Below are positions 42,752-53,320 of a stretch of 64,000 nucleotides of DNA, piece by piece. This DNA is from Escallonia rubra (Eukaryota > Streptophyta > Magnoliopsida > Escalloniales > Escalloniaceae): positions 186,001-250,000 of the forward strand of contig JAVXUO010002765.1 in the NCBI GenBank assembly GCA_033065855.1. The letters are read 5' to 3'. The position numbers and the translations under genes are program-made. How positions within the stretch are numbered: position 1 is the first letter of the stretch; each line of letters opens with the position of its first letter. The notes below the pieces were generated by a model, which saw only the letters and a program-made list of their open reading frames with translations, searched no databases and was not told the origin of the DNA.

Positions 42752-42964
42752 TTATTCCACGCTGCCTTTGCCAACAACCTTTGCCCTTGCTAGATTTCCC
42801 ATTTGGACCTCTTGATTATTAGGCAACTCTTCGTAGGTCTTGAAAAGAGATATGTCCTTGCAAATGTGGGCTGTAGCTCCCGAATCAAACCACCATCTGG
42901 AACTCGAAGATGAATCGGTCATATTGATTTCGGTAACCATGGCTACTAGATTCTCCTCGACCAT
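42752..42964 (-). pseudogene. Copia aspartic protease
   Basis: WWFDSGATAHICKD carries the catalytic Asp-Ser-Gly triad of retroelement proteases. The frame then runs through VQMGNLARAKVVGKGSVE before it breaks. It is separated from gag by a frameshift near 42985. Confidence 0.85.
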
Positions 42965-43006
42965 GTTTGAGGACTCACTGGTGGCTCCTTTTCCACTCTT
43001 TCGATG

Positions 43007-43805
43007 TCAGCATTCTCGCGTATAATACCCATTCTTTCCGCAAACATGACATTTACTCTTCTTTTTGTGATTGGTGTTCCTTTTAAACATGTTGTCTTCT
43101 TTCTTAACTTGAAGAGCATGAAATGATTTTCCACTAGCGGCATCAACGTAATTCGCTCTGGAATTAAATTCAGCTTCTCCCTTTTTATCTCTATTACGAG
43201 ATTCATCTTCTATACGAAGATGTTTCTGATTTTTTTCCAAAGTATACTTTTTCTCTCTATGCAACAATTTCTTCCTATAATCTTTCCAAGATGGTGGTAA
43301 CTTTGCAATTATCATACCAACTTGAAAAGATTCCGGAAGTTTTCCATCAAGTTCGCAAATTTTATTTGCAATATCTTGCAATTCGTGAACTTGGTGGAGA
43401 ATAGGTATGCCGTCTAACATGGTAAAATCATTATACTCAGAAATTAAGAACTTATTCGTACCTTCTTCTTGAACTTTATACTTACACTCCAATGCCTTCC
43501 AGATTTCTTTAGCCAAATCAAATGACTTGCAGTAGTTGTAAAGACGATCCGAAAGTGCGTTGAAAATATGGCCGCGACACAAAACTTCGTCATCGTTTTT
43601 CCTTTGTCATTCCTTCTTTTTGTTCTCACTAGCATTATCATCGTGCTCCGAAAATGGCTCGCAATTTAAAATGTAGACAATCCTTAATGATGTGAGTGGG
43701 AATTTGACTCTCTTGCCAATGACCAAAATTGCTACCATCAAATTGATCCTACTTGATGAGGTCTTGATTCATCATCTTGATAGATACACTAGTTTTCGCT
43801 TCCAT
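43007..43805 (-). pseudogene. Copia gag
   Basis: The likely ATG is at 43805-43803 (minus), and the early part has DQFDGSNFGHWQ. After a stop, a frameshift and a probable deletion the main frame covers 43582-43007, with LSDRLYNYCKSFDLAKEIWK, the DIANKICELDGKL block, LPPSWKDYRKKLLH and a zinc knuckle CHVCGKNGYYTREC. In that knuckle the conserved His of CX2CX4HX4C is Tyr, so it would bind zinc poorly. Confidence 0.85.
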
Positions 43806-43830
43806 TTTCTTCAAAATAACGTTCTAAACT

Positions 43831-44567
43831 TGTTGGGAAAATTGTTGGGAAATGAAAACGAGAAAGGCTTTGAGGCGTATCTAAAGACACTTTTGTTATA
43901 ACGTTATTCGCCCCCACTCAAGATAGAGTTTGCTAATGGGTTGCAAGCAAATTCATTTCGAGAATACAACGAAGCCTGAGAAGAATTGTGATTAGTAATA
44001 TCGAAGATCTCCAAAATCTTTGTGAAACAATTGTAGATAGACTTTGGGAGATTATGAGAGTATTCTAAAAAACTTTAAAACAAAATGTTTTTAGTATATA
44101 TAAAAATTGAATTGCCTAAAAATATATTTATATGGATACACAAACACCATCTGGAGATCACAGAGAAGAGGACGATATGCCTCTTCCCAGAAGTCGTAAC
44201 AACAACGGCGTGAAGTTGTCTCCTTTACCGTTAAGGAATTGAAAACGGATTCAACCGTTTTCCTTCTCCAATGGCGTCACTTCATTTCAAATGAAGTGGC
44301 AGATGCCACCGCTTCATGAAGTGGTCTGCCGTTTCATTTGAATTTGAAAGATGGCTGCCTTTTCCACTTTGAAGAAGCAGAAGACACATGCATGCACGGC
44401 TTCAGGGAGTGGCCTGCTTCTCCACTCAAATGATGGTTATTTCTCCAATCAAGTGATGGTTGTCTACTCCAATAAAAAAGAAAAGACAATCCACTTTTAA
44501 GTTTATCAAATACCCAAGATAATTAAATAATCAAACACCCCATGAGATTTAAGATTAAATCTCAACA
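43831..44567 (-). repeat. 5' LTR of the copia element
   Basis: It is 737 bp and matches 38630-39328. It retains about 44 bp (ttttccactttgaagaagca and onward, near 44361) that the other LTR lacks. The internal region next to it (43806-43830) does not show a clear initiator-Met primer site. Confidence 0.9.
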
Positions 44568-44573
44568 GCATAA

Positions 44574-45630
44574 TGTTAATACCTCAGATAAAAGACTTGG
44601 CAGGCTCAACAGTGATGAGAAGTTGCATGAAAGGAGTGTGATATCCATCTTGAGTTGTTGAACACCGCAATGGCTAACCCTGTAGGAGGGTCCACCAAAG
44701 CAAAAAATTCCTCGTGTTACTCTCAAGGCCTCTTAGCGGATGCGCATGGAAAGTAAACACATGATGGCTCTTAGGCCAAAGCACCCTTCGAGATGGATTA
44801 GGTCAACCTCGTTGAAAGAATCCTTCCAAGAACGAAATTGAGCTTAAAATTTTGGTGATGCTCTTCAGGTTGTGCCATTGGGATTCTTCTGTGCTAACTA
44901 TGGCAAAAAAAGGTTGACTTATCACAGAATAGTTTGATCTTGATACAAAATGGAAAACGAATTCTAAACTATTTAAAGTTTAAATCATATTTATTAAGAG
45001 AACCGGCCGGTAAAGGAGTGAATCGGCCGATACTCTAATGTTTCCAAAAAAGGCTTGCTCTTGAACTGGGTCGTAATAGAACTTTCAAGTGTACCAATCA
45101 GTGTTGTTGAGTTTGAAAATAACACCTGGTGTACCAGCCTATTTCAGCACATGTTCAAGCTCAATATCTCAATCTCTAAGGTGTTTTCCCGTGCTTCTTT
45201 GATTCACATTAATATTATTGTCTTGCAATTAGAAAGTAAATTGCATTCTATGATATGAAAAGTAAAGTTATTTAATGACAAGTTAATATCAATTGTTTGT
45301 CTAGATTAGCCCCAGGAGTCTATTTCCTATCCTTAGTCTTCTTTACAATTGACTCGTAGTTAGTCCAGCTCGAGCTCTCTTCCTCCTAAAAGTCCATATC
45401 ATCTCCTCTGAACTCGTTGATATCTCAAAGCTCATTATTGCTATTAATAGGAGTGCCTGCACTCGATTAACTGATCAATATCCCTTATAACTTACATGGT
45501 GGGGCCATCATACTCTTATTCTTCCATGAGAAAACCGACATCTTCTCTTTCCTTATCTTGACACTGGGGGGTTTTGACTTAACCTTTACTCGCCCCTCAC
45601 GACCCCAATCTCTCCCTCATCTCTTGGGAT
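44574..45630. other. Host sequence right of the copia insertion; no firm gene
   Basis: Minus-strand fragments (for example LEGCFGLRAIMCLLSMRI near 44810-44750) may continue the broken coding-like sequence at 38367-38629. No domain is identified. Further on, no gene or repeat is seen. Confidence 0.3.
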
Positions 45631-45639
45631 AAAATAATA

Positions 45640-47285
45640 GGACCCATAGCCACCCAAGCTGTGATCTTGATCTCGGCACTAAATCTGTTTTGTCAGCTTG
45701 ATGACCATGTCATTCAAGCTATGAATCATCTTGTACGCACCACAAAGTTTCTTGGCAGTAACCTGCATGACAATAGGAATTGTATAAATAAATAATGAAA
45801 AGGTACAAATGCAATTGAAAATTTGAGGTATACATTCTCGATGTGTTCTAGAGCCTTAAGCCCGAAAGCTCATCCTCTGGCTTCGATATTGGGAATAGGC
45901 ACCACTTTAAAGCTCTCCTTCAGCTGCCGTATATTCACCATTCACAACAAGAAGGGAACGCCTCGAGTGATGTCCTCTTTGTTGTCATCATCATCACTAT
46001 TATCATTACCTCCCTTTCATGATGGGTTGTGTACTGCGTGATGCAATGTCAAGGAAGGGACTAGTTTCATTTGGGTGAAAATTCATAAATCCTTGGGTCA
46101 GAGTTCAAGAAGTACGTACCAATGACTACCCTGCTCATCAACTCTGTGCCATAAGTCCGGATTCATTGTCTTCAAAGACAAATATTTCTGCATGCAAATC
46201 ACGTAGAATCCAGGGCTCTACTCTTGAGTGATGTTATCGTAACACCCTCTCCCCTAGATGGAATTGCCAATCAGCAGCGCGTGGCTCCATGTTACTCGTA
46301 GCTCCTCCACGTATTAGGCCTCCGCCCACTATTTCGTGAACGACTCTTGCATTAAGATTCATGTTAGCCATAATGTGAATTTTTTAAGGAAAATAACATA
46401 GATGAAAAGTTTAGAAATTACCGGTCGTTAAATGTAGTTCTTCATACACTCTCGTTAGACCAAAGTGTCAAGAACCAACCTCTCTACTAGATAGTTCCAC
46501 CTGTTTATTGCGGGCACTTTGCCCTTGGCATCCGATGTTAAGGTTGGAGCGCCAACTCCAAGACCTCATAAGCCCATACCTATGACAAGATAAAGGAAGC
46601 ACTAGAAATTTTCAAAAAAAAAAAAAAAAGGGATGGACTTTTAAGAACAAGCTAAAATGTAGCTCTCAAATGTCATTCTAGCCCATGAAGCTCGAGTTCA
46701 TGTTCTGCAACACCAAGCCTATAGGAACAGCTGCGAGAGTGCCGGCATCCCCTAGTTAAACTCCTCGATTCGGCTGATGTGCAGTAGTGCTCTCGCAGAC
46801 CAGAGATGGATGGAATTGTCCGCGTTGCTAAAGAGTGTCTCTTGGAGTACATATAGCAGGACGCACTGAGCATACTAATGTACTACCACCTTCGCGACTC
46901 CCTTCAAATCCATTCCCATAAGTGCTTCTTGAAATATGGGAGCAAGATCATACCCCATACTTAAACTCGGGGATGTACCCTAGCATCCTCGATACAAAAT
47001 TCAAGTCTTGGTCTACCTCGTATCCCCAGATGATCGACGTACCCGCTACCCAGAGTCCCATGATATTTGTGATATCATAAGGGGTGAGCGTCACCTCCCT
47101 AGAGGGAAGATGGAATTGGTTGGTGGTATCCCACCAACACATTCGTAGCTAGTGAACAAGTGCATCCCATCTAGAATAATGCCAACCTAGCTATCAGAAC
47201 CTTATTCCTCACAACCTCGGGGACTTTGATCTACCACTCTTGGACCATATTCATTGAATCCCTAAGTTCCATATTGATTGGGTGG
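45640..47285 (-). pseudogene. Plant mobile domain (PMD) protein relic
   Basis: On the minus strand, WWDTTNQFHLPSREVTLTPY and DITNIMGLWVAGTSIIWGYE (47142-46985) match the N-terminal part of the plant mobile domain, as in MAIN/MAIL proteins and related transposons. Further down, frames carry LYVLQETLFSNADNS-like and ALLHISR-like pieces, then WGCRHSRSC (46873-46673) and a WAYEVLEL-like piece near 46560, in the correct PMD order. A weakly conserved tail near 45960-45680 (VNGEYTAAEGEL, AKKLCGAYKMIHSLNDMVIK) recurs at 56640-56930. Many stops and frameshifts make this a pseudogene. It may derive from a Mutator- or gypsy-linked PMD gene. Confidence 0.6.
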
Positions 47286-47689
47286 GGCTGAAAGTTCAGA
47301 AACATAACAAGAAATAAAAAAAAAACTCTTTTCTTTCAGGCATTTCATCAAGCATTCGGTGTGCGTAAATTCCACGGCATTATTTTTGCAAAACGTTGCG
47401 ACATATTTGCATACATCCAATATATATGATCAATCTAGCTATTCCGTATTTCATTTATTTAGCGTCCAATTTACATTGTCACGTGAAAATTTCGATTTCA
47501 AAGTAGTGTGCCCTAGAATTGTGCACATATTACAAAAGAAATCTAGAATACGGTTATGATTCGCACCTTGCGAGGGAAGAATTGGTGTGATAGGAGTTGT
47601 TGCTAATCCTTCACAAATGCGCTTTGATCTTTTTCTTCGTGAGATGGAATTTCTTCAACCTATACCATTTGGTTTTATTGGCTCTGGCT

Positions 47690-48440
47690 CTTTCTCGTTA
47701 GAATAGTATTCCTAGAAGACCAACCTCTGCATGTGATATTGTTGGCTACGGCATCTAGGGGTGTGTCGTTTATTAGATGACCAACCTCTGCGATTTGGTA
47801 TTGTTGCTCAGGCATGATATACATGATACCCTATTTAGTATTGTCAGACGACCAACCTATGTCGCGTGATATTGTTGGTTCTGGCGTCTAGGGGTGCGCC
47901 CTTTATTTGATGACCAACCTTTGCCACTTAGTATTGTTGGCTTCGGCATCAGAAAGAGATGATGATACCCTATTTTCCAAGGTGACCAACCTCTATCAAT
48001 TGGCATTATTAACTCCGGTATCTAGGGGTGCGCTATTTATCTAACAGCCAACCTTTGTCATTTGGTAATGTTGGCTCCGACATTTAGATGCCTTACATAG
48101 GTTCAAACTCTCTTTGTGTAAGTCTTCACGTCAGTTGTCTATCGGTGGTCTTTTCAAAATCCTTACTACAAAAATGTGTCGTTTCCGTAGACATCTCATT
48201 TTTGTAGGCTCTAATTTATGCCTAAACTCTCTTGGGCTTTATTTAACTTCGGTATCTAGGGGTGCGCCATTTATCCAGACAACCAACCTTTGTCGTTTCG
48301 TAATGTTGGCTCTGACATCAAATATGGGCAGTATTCCTATACAACCGACTTCTTCTATTTGATATTTTTGGTTCTGGAATCTATGGGTGTGCTTTTGCCT
48401 CATGACCAACCGTTGCCATTTGGTATCGCTGGCTGCAACT
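47690..48440. repeat. Tandem array, 62-72-bp units in about 130-bp pairs
   Basis: The phrase gaccaacct recurs at about 47719, 47781, 47851, 47912, 47983, 48048, 48281 and 48402. It is followed by t(g/a)tattgttggct and often by tctaggggtgcgcc. A segment at 48098-48247 that matches 48523-48720 interrupts the array. Confidence 0.85.
48098..48247. repeat. Dispersed copy of the LTR edge inside the array
   Basis: The text from ccttacataggttcaaactc to cttgggctttatttaac is nearly identical to 48523-48720. It differs in lacking about 42 bp (tgatgttagctcataggcgt and onward) before tagacatctc. Array units resume immediately after it. Confidence 0.85.
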
Positions 48441-48655
48441 CCAGATGAAGTTAATTTCGAGTGTCAGGTGCCTAAACTATATTGGTCTAATTCATTTCCC
48501 AAAGGGTACTTTAGAAGCCTTACATATGTTCAAACTCTCTTTGTCTAAGTCTTCACGTGAGTGTTCTATCGGTGGTCTTTTCAAAGTTCTTACTACAAAA
48601 AAGTGTCGTTTCCGGTGATGTTAGCTCATAGGCGTGCTTCCCTCTCCGAGAGCTC

Positions 48656-49330
48656 TGTAGACATCTCATTTTTGTAGGCTCTAATTTATGCCTAAACTCT
48701 CTTGGGCTTTATTTAATTACTTTGAGTCTACTTCAGTAGTCAAAGTCCAGTTAGTCCAATACACTTAGTAAGTCCAGTCAATTGGTGCTTAACCTAGGCC
48801 AGACTGGTTAGGATAGAGAGTTTGGTAGTTGGATTTATTTAAATTTAGGTTTTTATACCAATTTCATCTTAATCACGTGCATTTAATTAAAATGTAGTCT
48901 TTTCCTTCTGGAACTGGACTTAAAGTAAATTAAGGAGAGAAAGAGTTTCAGCTAATTCTCCTTTGAACCGCCTGATTCTTGCAAAAGGCTTAAATGTATC
49001 GGTCGATAAAGCATTTTGGTATTTTTAGGCTTTTTTTGTCTTATCACTTTGTGGCCATAAGGATCGCGAATGGGTCTGCATTTTTTTGTTCCCTAGGCCT
49101 CTATATAAAGAGCCCCAGGCTACCCCAAAAGGGACAGAAAAATTAGCGAGAGAAATCACCCGTAGAGGTTGTTAGTTTTTTGTGAGAGATAGATTAGCAA
49201 GATAGAAAGAGAGATACATTAGAGACCATTTGTTCATAATACTGGGGGGTACGCATCATTCTCGCATCGTACCGTGGATAATTCGGAGTTGTCGGTAAAG
49301 AGGTCCCTGTCAAGAGGTATAACTGTCTAC
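48656..49330 (+). repeat. Tat/Ogre-like LTR
   Basis: It starts TGTAGACATCTCATTTTTGT, a beginning typical of LTRs in the Tat/Ogre group of plant Ty3/gypsy elements. It carries a good TATA box at 49102. Tandem repeats directly upstream are a known feature of the 3' untranslated region in that group. The 3' boundary is uncertain, and no second LTR, primer site or coding region is seen. Confidence 0.5.
49102..49109 (+). promoter_or_regulatory. TATA box of the Tat/Ogre-like LTR
   Basis: The sequence tatataaa, in the context ggcctctatataaagagccc, is a consensus plant TATA box positioned about 445 bp into the LTR. Confidence 0.6.
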
Positions 49331-49860
49331 TTTAACTTTTTTTTTAAATGTGGATTAGAATGGTTATAGAATATATTGGAATTAAATCCCCTCCCTACGA
49401 TCGATTTTTTATCCGTGAAGAATAAAAGAAAAAGTGTTTTCATACATTTAACTAGAAGAATTGATTAGAATCCCACTTTCAGTAAAATCATAGACCAAGA
49501 TTCAAGTCGACTCCTCCAGGGTCAGAGCTTCGAGGTTTTGATCCCGATTTGTCCGATCGAGTATGTAGACCACTATGTTGTTGAGTTCAAACCAAAAACT
49601 GTTTAACTTAGGATTTGTTCTTGTTCTTATGCTTGGAAAAGAATCATAAAAGCACTAAATGAAGTACATACCAATTATGATGAGGTTTGTATCACCATCT
49701 CGTCATAAAACCATGTCCCCAAACCGAACCTCTGGTTCTGTAGATTGGATAGCCTAGTTGGATAATTAGAGTCAAGTTAGGGTTAGAATTTTTTTCTCGT
49801 TAATTAGTTTGATTAACCTTAAAATAGGATGACGACTCGAGAAACCTGTCTTTCAAATTC
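49331..49860. other. No gene seen
   Basis: AT-rich sequence with no recognised repeat or domain. Confidence 0.4.
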
Positions 49861-50097
49861 ACGTCGTTGCAATGAGGATGATCATACGCCAATAGAAAAT
49901 TCAAGGATGGCAAGCTCTTTGTCCCCTCCTTCCACTTCAGCAGCAATAGGCACCCTTTACTTCTTCCTACTCTTGCTAACGTCGTTGCAATGAGGATGAT
50001 CATACGCCAATAGAAAATTCAAGGATGGCAAGCTCTTTGTCCCCACCTTCCACTTCCGCAACAATAGCCACCCTTTACTTCTTCCTACTCTTGCTAG
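49861..50097 (+). repeat. Tandem duplication, unit 118-119 bp, with signal-peptide-like frame
   Basis: Two units start acgtcgttgcaatgaggatg, at 49861 and 49979, and are over 95 percent identical. In each, a plus-strand ATG (49907 and 50025) opens a frame with an N-terminal stretch MASSLSPPSTSA followed by a hydrophobic TLYFFLLLL. That is the shape of a secretory signal peptide. Confidence 0.85.
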
Positions 50098-50129
50098 TCG
50101 CACTATCAACACGAGTATGTAATAAATAA
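50025..50129 (+). CDS. Putative signal-peptide exon remnant
   Basis: The 34-codon frame MASSLSPPSTSATIATLYFF, then LLLLVALSTRVCNK, ends in a stop at 50127. The sequence gtatgt after cacga would also fit a 5' splice site, so this could be the first exon of a secreted protein gene that has lost its remainder. The minus strand is open too, so the hydrophobic run may be chance. No mature domain was found downstream. Very tentative. Confidence 0.2.
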   Translation: MASSLSPPSTSATIATLYFFLLLLVALSTRVCNK

Positions 50130-50688
50130 TAGACCCATTACATGTAATTGGATTAAATCCCATTGCGTCGTGTTGGAATAAATCCACTAATTATCGTGAT
50201 GAACGTGTGTCTTTGCTGCGAGCCACAAGAAGTCTTAATCCTGGTATATTATGTTTAAACCTTTGCTAATCATAGTATCAATGACGCTAAAGCTGTTGCA
50301 GACCTGAGAGCATTTTTGTAATCTTGTCTACCTAACAGCTCTAATAATCAATGCCTCTACCTCAAAGCTAGGCATGCGGGCCATAAAAATTGACAACGAG
50401 CATGGGGAGGTCACCACGTTATAAGGGAAAGTGCACCAAGCTCAAAATTAATTTGTTAGGGTTAAAGTACGAAAAATGGGCATCGCCATGAAGGACATCA
50501 TAATCAGAAATATGGGGGCTATCTAAAGTTATTCCAGCATGGTTCCCGAAAGAATCAAACATGAACCCAGCAGTGGAGCCATTACATGTGTCCATTGTTA
50601 GCCGTTAGTAAGACCTCCATATCATGTAAGCATTTGTGAGAAACATCTTTTAAATAGTGGCAATGTTTTGGCTAGTAATAAGGTAATG
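50130..50688. other. No firm gene
   Basis: A stop-free minus-strand stretch without ATG near 50600-50430 reads NGSTAGFMFDSFGNHAGITL and more. I do not recognise it. Confidence 0.3.
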
Positions 50689-51664
50689 TTCATGCCAAGG
50701 AAGTGGGTTCACAGTATACGTGGAGATGCCACAAAAATGCATCCTGAGATAGAAACCAAGTGTACTGATGTGGGACATAACAAGCATAGAATAAGGGCAA
50801 AGACCAAAGTTTCATAAAAAGAACCTGAGGAATGGCAAAGCAGCCAGGATGAAGGCACATAGTGAATACACAATGATAGTCACTAGTCCAATCTTAGGTT
50901 CAGTGTCAGGGTCCCGTGTGTTTCTCTCTAGAATTCTCGAGCTATGAAGTTCTAAAGTTTTAAAGTGATATTTGAAATGAGTTCGATTCTCCTAATAATG
51001 AATTTTCAAGTGGTTGAGAAGGTGATGTTATCAAGCGACGCGTGGTGTTCCCTGTGAGTGACATTTCGTCGAGGGAATCTAAATGCTCGTGCTCCATAGA
51101 CTATTGGATCGCTTATTCATGCGGCTTGCACCGCACTGCTTCATTCTATATGTCTAGAAAGACTAGTTCACATTGGCCAAAGAACCCCTTGATCTAATCA
51201 TCAGTCCAAAGACTTTATCGAGTCTTAAAGAGGCATCGAGAGACATAAGGAACCTACCAGTGGTAGGGAAGGCTTGATGTCAAACTACCAGGTAGACTAG
51301 CATTGATGCGCTCCAGAGACCTGTTTCTGTCTCAAAAAGATCTGGCCAGCATGTCCCTAGGGGTGCCGATGAAGAGCCTTCAGTGCCAGAGTGCATAGAC
51401 TAGTCATGTAGACACTTAGACGGAGATAGTAACCCTGAGAAGTTGCCCATTTCGTAGGCGAGTTCTTGTGTCATAGCACTCAGACCACGCCAAGGTAGTA
51501 TCTAGGCGAAGTTGCCTACCTAACGGGCTGAGGTAGTGTCTTGAAGGAGTAACCTAATCAATACGCCAAGGTAGTGTATCGGAGGAGTTTCTTACTCGAC
51601 AGGCCAAGGTAGTGTGGTGAGAAAAGAGTCCTCAATGCTAGAGCACTTGCGTCATAGCCCGAAC
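50689..51664 (+). mobile_element. GC-rich LTR-like family, copy 3, decayed and truncated
   Basis: It matches copies 1 and 2 from catgccaaggaagtgggttc onward, through tttctctctagaatt, the ccctgtgagtgacat block and the ctccagagacctgtttctgt block, and ends in degenerate repeat units (gcactcagaccacgccaagg, aaggtagtgt). CpG sites have largely decayed to TG or CA. The far end is missing, and the sequence runs into gypsy LTR-like sequence at about 51665. Confidence 0.7.
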
Positions 51665-52040
51665 CTAGGGTTGGGTTTATGGTAAAGTAAACCAGATTAA
51701 AATTTATTTTAGCGCTAGTTGTTGTAAGTAACTGATATTATTGGATCTTTAGCGATGATTTTTGTGAGCGACATTAATTGGGACCTTTAATGATAAATTA
51801 TAATAACCATAACTTGCAAATAATGAAGTTGGGTACAATAGCAAATTAACAAAACCGAGGGGGGTGACTTGGAAAATTATAATTGATTTAAGGGTTATTA
51901 CGTAAAATAAGTCAGGCTCTGGTTAATTCTTACACTAAATCGATTTTACACATATAGAAGGTCAATGGAGAAAGAAAGCAAAGAAGGGGAGAGATTTTGG
52001 GGATTGTCTACAAATGTGCATGGGAAGATAGTATGTTTGT
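51665..52040 (+). repeat. Partial 5' LTR-like segment, paired with 55760-56040
   Basis: It shares with 55760-56040 the phrases gatattattggatctttagc, ataataaccataa/ataacaaccataa, aaataatgaagttggg and gttaattctt, then tacacatatagaaggtcaa versus tatatacatagaggtcaa. About 60 bp near 51850-51900 is absent from the other copy. This looks like the left member of an LTR pair. Confidence 0.6.
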
Positions 52041-52049
52041 GTGTGGTTG

Positions 52050-52495
52050 CAAGGTGTGAAGAGTGTGTGTGTGTGTGCACGTATATCTGAGGTGTGTGCA
52101 AACATGTTGCTGTGTTGACGTTTGTGCATGCTTGTGGTATTATCTGTTCATGTCGAGCGCTTTGGTGTGTGCTTGTGTATTCAGTAAGCAGTGTGGTGGC
52201 CTGAGGGGGGGGGGGGGTGTGTGTGTATGCAGAAAGCAAGCACGTGCGCATTTGTGTGTGTGCGTGTTTTTTTTAATTTAAGTGTATGCGCGGGAGCGTG
52301 TAAACAATATGTGTGTGTGCGTGTACAACGTTTGTATGTGTGATACAGTCGTGTTATGGTTGTGTGTGTGTGTGGGCGCCGAGGGGGGATTTCGTGTGGT
52401 GTGCATGTATATACACTGTGTGTGTGCATAGGAAAGTGCGTGTGTGCGTCTACTATGTGGTGTGATGTGTCTGTACGTGATGTGTTGTATGTGTA

Positions 52496-52564
<69 letters not shown>

Positions 52565-53320
52565 TGTCTACTATGTGGTGTGGTATGTCTGTACATGATG
52601 TGTTGTATGTCTAATGTGTGTGTATGTGCGCGCGCGAGTGTGCATGTGTGTCTACGTGGTGTTTGTGTATGCCGAAGGGGGGCTGTTCTGCAGTTGTGGG
52701 GGTGTGTTGTATGTGTGCAGATGTCTGTGTATGCACGCATTTGTATGGGGGGCATAAGTGTGGGAGTGTATGTGTGGTCAATTTTTCACTCTATCAATAA
52801 CCAAGCCGGATCTAGTGCATCATAATCGATTTTCCTTTTCTATTGATTCCTACAATTGTGGTGCGTGTACTTTGTGTGTGTATGTGTATGCGTACGCATG
52901 TGTGTGTGTTTGTATTGTGCGATGCACGTGCGTGTGTGTATATACAATGTGCATGTGTGTGTGTCTACATGATGTGTCTATACAGTATGCGTATATGTGT
53001 GCATGTCTATTGTGTACGTCACGGTGATGTGTGCTCTTTGTGTGTAGATGTGTAATTTGTGTTGCGTATATGGAGTAGTGTATGCAACATGAGTAGTTTG
53101 TTGCATATATGAGTAGTGTGTGCAACATGTGTATGTGTATGTGTGTGTTAATGCGCGTAGATGTATTTATGTGCATACATGTTTGTGTTGTGCGATTTAT
53201 GCTCGTGTGAGTGTCTGTCCAATGTACATTCATGTTGATATGTGCATAAAGTGTTTGTCTGTGTGTGACCGCTTATGCAGCCACGTGTGTGCGTGCGTGT
53301 GGAAGAGAGACACATAAAGA
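52050..53320. repeat. GT-rich microsatellite tract, including (GT)30
   Basis: About 1.3 kb consists largely of gtgtgtg, gtatgtg and gcgtgtg steps. A pure GT run covers about 52500-52560. Long Cys/Val and Thr/His frames on both strands are translations of this tract. Confidence 0.95.

Larger units (their letters stand above)
38630..44567 (-). mobile_element. Ty1/copia retrotransposon, 5.94 kb, minus strand, with both LTRs
   Basis: Two LTRs (38630-39328 and 43831-44567) bracket coding remnants in the order gag, protease, integrase, reverse transcriptase, RNase H on the minus strand. Integrase before reverse transcriptase defines Ty1/copia. The ends are TGTTG...CAACA, and gcataa occurs directly outside both (38624-38629 and 44568-44573), a 5-6 bp target duplication. 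A polypurine tract lies next to the 3' LTR. Each domain survives, but stops and frameshifts break the polyprotein. Confidence 0.9.

Noticed and set aside
52063-53233. Cys/Val-rich and Thr/His-rich frames
   Set aside because: Direct translations of GT/CA microsatellite sequence.
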